NCBI GenBank assembly: GCA_029063275.1
Contig: JAIDOO010000114.1
Location: 1-6,865, forward strand
Reading direction: 5' to 3'
DNA: 6,865 nt
Source: Clostridia bacterium
GTDB taxonomy: Bacteria > Bacillota > Clostridia > Christensenellales > Borkfalkiaceae
Shown: in pieces, positions 1-3,901 of the stretch
Layout: each line of letters starts with the position of its first letter
Position numbering within the stretch: the stretch's first letter is position 1
Program-made: the position numbers and the translations under genes
The notes under the pieces: generated by a model
Told to the model about the DNA's origin: nothing
What the model saw: the letters and a program-made list of their open reading frames with translations, nothing else
Databases searched by the model: none

Positions 1-372
1 TCGTTCGGCACGTCTGATTGCGAAGAGGGCAACCCTATCTATCCGCCTGCAAAAAAGACTTTGATAATGCACGGAATTGCGGGCAACCATATTGCAAAAC
101 AGATTTCGCTGTCCGACATAAAGAACAACGACTTTATTCTATGTATGGACAAAGGAAACTATTTCGACCTTTTGCAGCTTGCGGGCGAAAGTTACGCAAA
201 AAAGGTTTTCAAGCTTTGCTCTTTTACCGATAATCCCCGCGACGTTGCCGACCCCTGGTACACGCGCGATTTCGAAAGAGCTTTTGCCGATATTTCGGAC
301 GGATGCCGCGCTTTTTTGGATTGGGTTTCGCGCGAAAGGGCAGAAGCGATAAATTATGACAAACGTCATTAA
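1..372 (+). CDS. Low-molecular-weight protein-tyrosine phosphatase, 3' part
   Basis: The reading frame is open from the first base to a TAA at 370-372, giving 123 codons. The family normally has about 150-160 residues, so roughly 30-40 N-terminal residues, including the CX5R catalytic P-loop, lie upstream of the window. What is visible matches the rest of the fold: an opening SFGTSDCEEG segment (the family's S-A-G-T-S region after the P-loop), YPPAKKTLIMHGI, the FILCMDKGNY segment corresponding to the family's MDxxN strand, and DVADPWYT, whose Asp (residue 84 of the fragment) is the general acid of the DP(W/Y) loop. Known members are cytoplasmic enzymes that dephosphorylate phosphotyrosine, and in bacteria they often act on tyrosine kinases of envelope polysaccharide synthesis; the substrate here cannot be told. 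The C-terminal tail after FLDWV is short and charged. The gene converges on the degV-family gene across a shared hairpin. Family assignment is firm; whether the protein is active cannot be judged without the P-loop. Confidence 0.9.
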   Translation, partial: SFGTSDCEEGNPIYPPAKKTLIMHGIAGNHIAKQISLSDIKNNDFILCMDKGNYFDLLQLAGESYAKKVFKLCSFTDNPRDVADPWYTRDFERAFADISDGCRAFLDWVSRERAEAINYDKRH

Positions 373-393
373 AATTTAAAACCGTAAAAAGCA

Positions 394-424
394 CCGCCGT
401 GCGCTCATAACGAGCGCACGGCGG
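394..424 (-). terminator. Intrinsic terminator between convergent genes
   Basis: Positions 394-406 (CCGCCGTGCGCTC) pair perfectly with 412-424, giving a 13-bp GC-rich stem with a 5-nt loop (ATAAC). Read on the - strand, the stem is followed after 3 nt by five T residues (390-386), so it fits best as the terminator of the degV-family gene, whose stop is 22 bp away. Read on the + strand it is followed by CAAACTTTT, a weaker U-tract, so it may also stop the phosphatase transcript, which ends 21 bp before it. No other terminator candidate is seen in the 373-446 gap. Confidence 0.85.
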
Positions 425-446
425 CAAACTTTTCAAGGTAGGGTGA

Positions 447-1388
447 TCATATTTTTTGGGTTGCGGTTTTGCCGCGTTTTTGCAATTGCGGAAAAGCCTG
501 CGGGTTTCTTCTGTCCTTACCCGTAAAGAACAGCGCAAGTGTTCCCGGTCCTACGTGCGAGCCCGTGCAAAGGTCGTAGTACTCGATAACGACTTCGCGC
601 GCGCCGTGCTCTTTTACAAGCTCGGCAAGCTTTAAGGCGTCCTCTTCGCAGTTGCAGTGGGTTATCGCCACGGTCTGGTTTTCGGGGTTTATGCATAGCT
701 CGTCAAACTCCTTTAAAACCGAGTCAAACGCTTTTTTTCTGCCGCGCTCTTTCGACCAGAAAGCAAGCTTAGCGGGATTGCCGCCGTCCGCCCTTAAAAT
801 GGGCTTAATATTCAAAATAGTGCCTGCAATGGCGAGGGTGGTGGAAATTCTGCCGCCCTTTCTCAGATATTTCAAATCCTGCACAACGCAGTAGGCGTTC
901 ATTTTATATTTGTTTTCTTCAAACCATTCCGCGCACGCGTTCAGACTTTCGCCCATGTCGCGCAGGCGCGCTACGTTCACCGCCAAAAGTCCTTCGCCCA
1001 ATGAAGCGTTTGCACTGTCGCCCACGTAAATTTTGTTTTTGGGGAACTGTTTTTCAAGCGCGCGCTTTGCCGCAAGCGCTTGCGAGTGCGTGCCGCTTAT
1101 TCCCGAGGCTATGGTGATTATAAAGACGTCCCTGCCGGCTTCGAGAGAGGGGGTTACCGCCTCGATAAATCTTGCTTCGCCTATCAGCGAGGTTTTTGCG
1201 TCCGCGCCCGAAAGCATATCCTCGTAATGCTTTTTTGCGGTAACCGCAAAGGGCATACCGTTTTCATAGCAAAATCTTTCTTCGCCGTTTACGGTGCACA
1301 TATAGGGTATTACGTTTATATCCGTAGAAGCTATCATATCATCTGTAAGATTTGCCGACGAATCAACGTAAATATCAAATTTATTCAT
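447..1388 (-). CDS. DegV-family (FakB-like) fatty-acid-binding protein
   Basis: The 313-residue product belongs to the DegV/FakB family, whose studied members hold a fatty acid in a two-domain fold and present its carboxylate to the kinase FakA for phosphorylation, feeding acyl-phosphate into phospholipid synthesis. Seen directly: N-terminal DIYVDSSANLT (5-15), KTSLIG (65-70), ITIASGISGT (91-100), LRKGGRIS (175-182), LNIKPILRADGG (192-203) and GSHVGPGTLALFF (276-288). Thr66/Ser67, Ser95, Arg199 and His278 lie where FakB proteins place carboxylate- and phosphate-contacting residues; this mapping is from memory of the family, not an alignment. The start ATG has GGAG seven bases upstream (1399-1396). 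The family usually ends shortly after the FF(x)GK segment; here about 20 more residues follow, basic and Gln-rich (RNPQAFPQLQKRGKTATQKI), ending in TGA. No fakA is in the window. The gene is divergent from the regulator operon and may share its operators. The individual lipid specificity is unknown. Confidence 0.93.
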   Translation of the reverse strand: MNKFDIYVDSSANLTDDMIASTDINVIPYMCTVNGEERFCYENGMPFAVTAKKHYEDMLSGADAKTSLIGEARFIEAVTPSLEAGRDVFIITIASGISGTHSQALAAKRALEKQFPKNKIYVGDSANASLGEGLLAVNVARLRDMGESLNACAEWFEENKYKMNAYCVVQDLKYLRKGGRISTTLAIAGTILNIKPILRADGGNPAKLAFWSKERGRKKAFDSVLKEFDELCINPENQTVAITHCNCEEDALKLAELVKEHGAREVVIEYYDLCTGSHVGPGTLALFFTGKDRRNPQAFPQLQKRGKTATQKI

Positions 1389-1395
1389 AACTTTA

Positions 1396-1399
1396 CTCC
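1396..1399 (-). promoter_or_regulatory. Ribosome binding site of the degV-family gene
   Basis: GGAG on the - strand lies seven bases before the ATG at 1388-1386. It supports this start codon, which also places the DIYVDSSANL strand at the expected N-terminal position. Confidence 0.75.
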
Positions 1400-1409
1400 G
1401 AATTTATTT

Positions 1410-1441
1410 GCGGTTGCGCGTTATATGCCTCGCGCCGCCGC
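1410..1441 (-). other. Stem-loop in the degV mRNA leader
   Basis: Positions 1416-1420 pair with 1431-1435 (5 bp) and 1410-1413 pair with 1438-1441 (4 bp), separated by a 2x2 mismatch, around a 10-nt loop. The element is all G/C pairs. If the degV promoter proposed at 1447-1474 is right, transcription starts near 1440, so the stem would sit at the very 5' end of the mRNA, about 10 nt upstream of the Shine-Dalgarno site. It would not cover the SD. A role in mRNA stability is conceivable but not shown; the surrounding bases are G/C-rich, which makes chance pairing easier. Confidence 0.4.
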
Positions 1442-1446
1442 TTACT

Positions 1447-1474
1447 AATATAAGTATCACTCATTTTCCGCCAA
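1447..1474 (-). promoter_or_regulatory. Predicted sigma-A promoter of the degV-family gene
   Basis: On the - strand, TTGGCG (1474-1469) and TATATT (1452-1447) are separated by 16 bp; they match the consensus hexamers at 4/6 and 5/6 positions. The predicted start is near 1440, giving a leader of about 50 nt that contains a stem-loop and the GGAG site. The -35 hexamer overlaps the left arm of the dyad at 1472-1498, so a protein bound there would be expected to block polymerase. Confidence 0.5.
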
Positions 1475-1498
1475 AATACAACCTACTGTTGAATTTTG
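1472..1498. promoter_or_regulatory. Imperfect 27-bp dyad, likely operator
   Basis: The arms CAAAATACAAC (1472-1482) and GTTGAATTTTG (1488-1498) are complementary at 10 of 11 positions around the 5-bp spacer CTACT, with half-site centres 16 bp apart, a spacing suitable for a dimeric HTH protein. The left arm overlaps the predicted degV -35 hexamer. A third copy of the half-site, GTTGTATTCTG at 1592-1602, matches the left arm's complement at 10 of 11 positions and lies over the -35 of the rightward promoter. The natural candidate to bind is the HTH-XRE protein encoded next door; that is inference. Confidence 0.55.
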
Positions 1499-1528
1499 TT
1501 CTCCACAAATTTTTCTGCCGTCTAAACT

Positions 1529-1543
1529 GTGCAAAAAATGCAC
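1529..1543. repeat. Short inverted repeat GTGCA-A5-TGCAC
   Basis: Perfect 5-bp arms (1529-1533 and 1539-1543) flank five A residues. It lies in the middle of the divergent intergenic region and runs straight into a CACTCTAC half-repeat at 1541-1548. It is short enough to be chance, but it adds to a cluster of dyads in the same 130 bp. Confidence 0.3.
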
Positions 1544-1581
1544 TCTACCACAAAAATTTCACACTCTACTCACAGTAGAGT
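1542..1581. promoter_or_regulatory. ACTCTAC repeat plus perfect 19-bp palindrome, likely operator
   Basis: ACTCTACT (1563-1570) and AGTAGAGT (1574-1581) form perfect 8-bp arms around CAC. A further copy of the left arm, ACTCTAC, starts at 1542, exactly 21 bp (two helical turns) upstream, so both copies face the same side of the helix. The palindrome ends at the first base of a candidate -35 hexamer (TTGCCT, 1581-1586) and 11 bp before another (TTGTAT, 1593-1598). It lies upstream of every predicted rightward start, so it should act as a DNA site rather than an RNA structure. The neighbouring HTH-XRE regulator is the likely ligand; which of the two dyad types it prefers cannot be told. Confidence 0.55.
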
Positions 1582-1610
1582 TGCCTATTTAGTTGTATTC
1601 TGGATATAAA
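1581..1610 (+). promoter_or_regulatory. Alternative rightward promoter
   Basis: TTGCCT (1581-1586) and TATAAA (1605-1610) are separated by 18 bp, matching 4/6 and 5/6 consensus positions. Transcription would begin near 1617, leaving a leader of only about 11 nt without a Shine-Dalgarno site. It overlaps the better extended -10 promoter, and only one of the two may be used. The -35 touches the right end of the 19-bp palindrome. Confidence 0.3.
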
Positions 1611-1621
1611 TATGGTATAAT
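1593..1621 (+). promoter_or_regulatory. Extended -10 promoter of the regulator-gltX-exporter operon
   Basis: The -10 hexamer TATAAT (1616-1621) is a perfect consensus and is preceded by TG-N (1613-1615), making an extended -10 element. A weak -35, TTGTAT (1593-1598), lies 17 bp upstream; this is acceptable because extended -10 promoters tolerate poor -35 hexamers. The expected start, 6-8 bases beyond the -10, falls at about 1627-1629, that is on the regulator ATG. The half-site GTTGTATTCTG at 1592-1602 covers the -35, which would allow autoregulation. Confidence 0.65.
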
Positions 1622-1627
1622 TTATCT

Positions 1628-2236
1628 ATGGACGCATTGAAAGAAACGATTGCCAAAAATCTTATACATCTGAGAACGCAGGCAAAGCTTACCCAAGCCC
1701 AGTTAGCCGAAAAGTTGAATTATTCGGATAAAGCGGTTTCAAAATGGGAGCGGGGAGAGGCTATCCCCGATTTAAGGGTGCTTATACAGCTTGCGCGCCT
1801 GTACGATATCACGGTAGACGATATAATCAATACCGCCTCGGTAGAAAATATCGTAAAACCCAGAATGAACGTCGGCAAAAAAAGACTGCTGATTACCCTT
1901 TTATCCGCGGGGCTCGTGTGGTTTATTGCGACCGTGATTTTTACCATATTCTATTTTGTGGAAGTTACGGCTGATTACGCGTTTTTATCCTTTGTCGTCG
2001 CGCCGTTCGTGTGCGCGGTTGTAGTGATGGTTTTTTCCGCAATGTGGGGCAACAGAATTACGAATGTAATTGTAAGCTCGCTGATAATATGGACGCTTGC
2101 GCTGATGCTTCATATCTTCGTGAATACATTTAAGCCCTTTGACAAAATCGAATTTTTGTACGTTGTTGCGGCTGTGTTCGAAATACTCGTAATACTTTGG
2201 TTCATTTTAAGGCGTTTTATAAAGCGCAAAAAATAA
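1628..2236 (+). CDS. HTH-XRE transcriptional regulator with four membrane helices
   Basis: The 202-residue protein begins with an XRE/Cro-type helix-turn-helix of about residues 8-62 (IAKNLIHLRTQAKLTQAQLA, then YSDKAVSKWERGEAIPDL and a third hydrophobic helix through YDITVDDII). A basic linker (KPRMNVGKKR) follows, then four hydrophobic segments at about 87-111, 117-139, 147-165 and 176-197, and a basic end (RRFIKRKK) expected to stay in the cytoplasm. It is therefore likely a membrane-anchored DNA-binding protein, with the N-terminal HTH inside the cell. Such one-component proteins are common in Firmicutes and their signals are mostly unknown. The first Met is needed to keep the HTH whole, yet no Shine-Dalgarno site precedes it and the best promoter starts transcription at or near the ATG. 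It heads an operon with gltX 11 nt downstream and an ABC exporter after that. Control of the divergent degV-family gene and of its own promoter is inferred from the dyads between them. Confidence 0.88.
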   Translation: MDALKETIAKNLIHLRTQAKLTQAQLAEKLNYSDKAVSKWERGEAIPDLRVLIQLARLYDITVDDIINTASVENIVKPRMNVGKKRLLITLLSAGLVWFIATVIFTIFYFVEVTADYAFLSFVVAPFVCAVVVMVFSAMWGNRITNVIVSSLIIWTLALMLHIFVNTFKPFDKIEFLYVVAAVFEILVILWFILRRFIKRKK

Positions 2237-2240
2237 GAGG
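2236..2240 (+). promoter_or_regulatory. Ribosome binding site of gltX
   Basis: AGAGG ends seven bases before the ATG at 2248 and begins on the last base of the regulator's TAA stop. This fixes the gltX start and suggests translational coupling with the regulator gene. The 11-nt gap leaves no room for a separate promoter, terminator or T-box leader. Confidence 0.75.
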
Positions 2241-2247
2241 ATAAAAT

Positions 2248-3891
2248 ATGGATACGAAAAAACTTGCTGATCTTTTGATTCCCGATAGCGATTTACTCCC
2301 GCCCGAAGAGTATGAAAATATTTACCCCGAGCGCGAGCGCGAAAGCAAAGCGGAAGTAACCCGCCTTGCGCCATCGCCCACAGGATTTATACACCTCGGA
2401 AACCTTTATTCCGCGTTGGCGGACGAGAGGGCGGCGCATACAACGGGCGGTATATTCTATCTGAGAATCGAGGACACCGACGAAAAGCGCAAGGTTGACG
2501 GCGCGGTTGAAAGCGTTATCCGCTCGCTTAATTACTTCGGCATAAATTTCGACGAGGGAGCGGAAATAGATTCGCCCCTGAATAAATACGGTCCCTATTA
2601 CCAGCGTCAGCGCGCGAAAATTTACCGCGCGTTTGCAAAACGGCTGATTGAACAAGGGCTTGCCTATCCTTGCTTTTGCACCGAGGACGAGCTTAACGCC
2701 GTGAGAGAGGAGCAGACCGCGCAAAAGCTTATTACGGGCTATTACGGCAAATACGCCAAGTGCCGTAATCTTTCGTCAGAACAGATTGAGGCAAACGTAA
2801 AGGCGGGCAAGCCGTATGTCATACGCCTTAAATCGCAGGGCAGTAACGAAAATAAAATTCTTTTTAAGGATGCGATAAAAGGCGAAGTTACCGTTACGGA
2901 AAACGACCAGGACGTAGTAATTTTGAAGTCCGACGGAATACCCACTTACCATTTTGCGCACGCGATAGACGACCACTTTATGCGCACCACTCTGGTTATC
3001 CGGGGCGAGGAATGGCTTTCCAGTCTGCCCGTGCATATAGAGCTTCACAAGGTTCTGGGCTTTAAGCCCCCTAAGTATGCGCACACCTGCTCGCTTATGA
3101 AAATGGACGGCGGTACTAAGCGCAAGCTTTCAAAGCGCAAGGACCCCGAACTCTCTTTGGACTATTACAGAAAGTCAGGATACTTCCCTAAAGCGGTAGT
3201 CAGGTATTTGATGACCATTTTAAACTCCGACTTCGAGGAATGGACGCTTAAAAACCCCGACGCCGATTACAGGGATTTTAAATTCAGAATAGAGAAGATG
3301 GGCAAGAGCGGAGCGCTGTTCGATCTGGACAAGCTCAACGATTTGTCGCGCACCGAAATTTCAAAGCTTTCCGAAAGCGAGTGCTATGACTTTTTAAAGG
3401 GCTGGGTAGACGAATTCGGTACGGAAAAGGATAAGGCACATTTCAAGGATAAAGAGTATATTATAAAAGTGCTTGCCCTGATTATGGGCGTAGGCGGCAA
3501 AAAACGCAGAAAGGATATCGAGCGCGCCGAACAGGGCGTAAGGCTTATAGATTACTTCTTTGACGATACTTTTGCACCCGAATACGCTTACAGATTCGAC
3601 AAAGAAACCGTAAACCGCGTGCTTGATAAATTTGCCGAAAGCTACGACCCCGCCGACGACAATTCGGTTTGGTTTTCAAAGGTCAAGGCAATTGCGCCGC
3701 TTGTAGGTTTTGCATCCGAGATGAGCGAGTACAAAGCCCATCCCGAAAATTATAAGGGCAACGTTTCGGACGTTGCGGAAATTTTAAGAATTGCAATTAC
3801 GGGTATGCCAAACTCTCCCGACTTATGCACGATAATGGGAATACTCGGAAAAGAACGTTCGCTTTTAAGGCTTAATGCGGCGAAAATTTAA
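2248..3891 (+). CDS. gltX: Glutamyl-tRNA synthetase
   Basis: The 547-residue class I aminoacyl-tRNA synthetase joins glutamate to tRNA-Glu in the cytoplasm using ATP. Visible motifs: TRLAPSPTGFIHLGN (38-52), containing the HIGH-type signature as HLGN and the Arg expected to contact the glutamate side chain; YLRIEDTD (71-78); a CxC pair (Cys142, Cys144) plus Cys172 in the place of the zinc-binding insertion known from some GluRS; RGEEWLSSLPVH (252-263); and the KMSKS motif as KLSKR (293-297). A helical anticodon-binding region follows and ends with TGMPNSPDLCTIMGILGKE, like the SP(x)L...LGKE end of other GluRS. An acidic N-terminal extension of about 35 residues precedes the catalytic core, and KLSKRKDPE replaces the usual KLSKRHG; from memory both are shared by a set of clostridial GluRS. 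The length is somewhat above the typical 470-500. Whether it charges only tRNA-Glu or also tRNA-Gln cannot be read here. Its place between a regulator and an exporter is unusual for a housekeeping gene. Confidence 0.95.
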   Translation: MDTKKLADLLIPDSDLLPPEEYENIYPERERESKAEVTRLAPSPTGFIHLGNLYSALADERAAHTTGGIFYLRIEDTDEKRKVDGAVESVIRSLNYFGINFDEGAEIDSPLNKYGPYYQRQRAKIYRAFAKRLIEQGLAYPCFCTEDELNAVREEQTAQKLITGYYGKYAKCRNLSSEQIEANVKAGKPYVIRLKSQGSNENKILFKDAIKGEVTVTENDQDVVILKSDGIPTYHFAHAIDDHFMRTTLVIRGEEWLSSLPVHIELHKVLGFKPPKYAHTCSLMKMDGGTKRKLSKRKDPELSLDYYRKSGYFPKAVVRYLMTILNSDFEEWTLKNPDADYRDFKFRIEKMGKSGALFDLDKLNDLSRTEISKLSESECYDFLKGWVDEFGTEKDKAHFKDKEYIIKVLALIMGVGGKKRRKDIERAEQGVRLIDYFFDDTFAPEYAYRFDKETVNRVLDKFAESYDPADDNSVWFSKVKAIAPLVGFASEMSEYKAHPENYKGNVSDVAEILRIAITGMPNSPDLCTIMGILGKERSLLRLNAAKI

Positions 3892-3895
3892 GAGG
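3890..3895 (+). promoter_or_regulatory. Ribosome binding site of the ABC exporter gene
   Basis: AAGAGG overlaps the last two bases of the gltX TAA and lies six bases before the ATG at 3902. It defines the exporter start and points to translational coupling with gltX. Confidence 0.75.
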
Positions 3896-3901
3896 TAAAT
3901 T

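Noticed and set aside
224..538. 104-codon - strand frame spanning the end of degV and the phosphatase gene
   Set aside because: It crosses the intergenic terminator and overlaps two real genes out of frame; its predicted sequence is basic and low in recognisable structure.
1440..1627. Small RNA gene or CRISPR-like repeats in the divergent region
   Set aside because: The repeats are few, short and differently spaced, with promoter elements among them; there is no terminator and no regular repeat-spacer pattern. Operators explain them better.
2237..2247. T-box riboswitch or other leader in front of gltX
   Set aside because: Aminoacyl-tRNA synthetase genes in Clostridia often have T-boxes, but only 11 nt separate gltX from the upstream gene, filled by its SD.
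2293..2724. 143-codon open frame on the - strand inside gltX
   Set aside because: It is antisense to the catalytic core of a clearly real synthetase gene. Long antisense frames are expected with this codon use, and the product looks like no known family.
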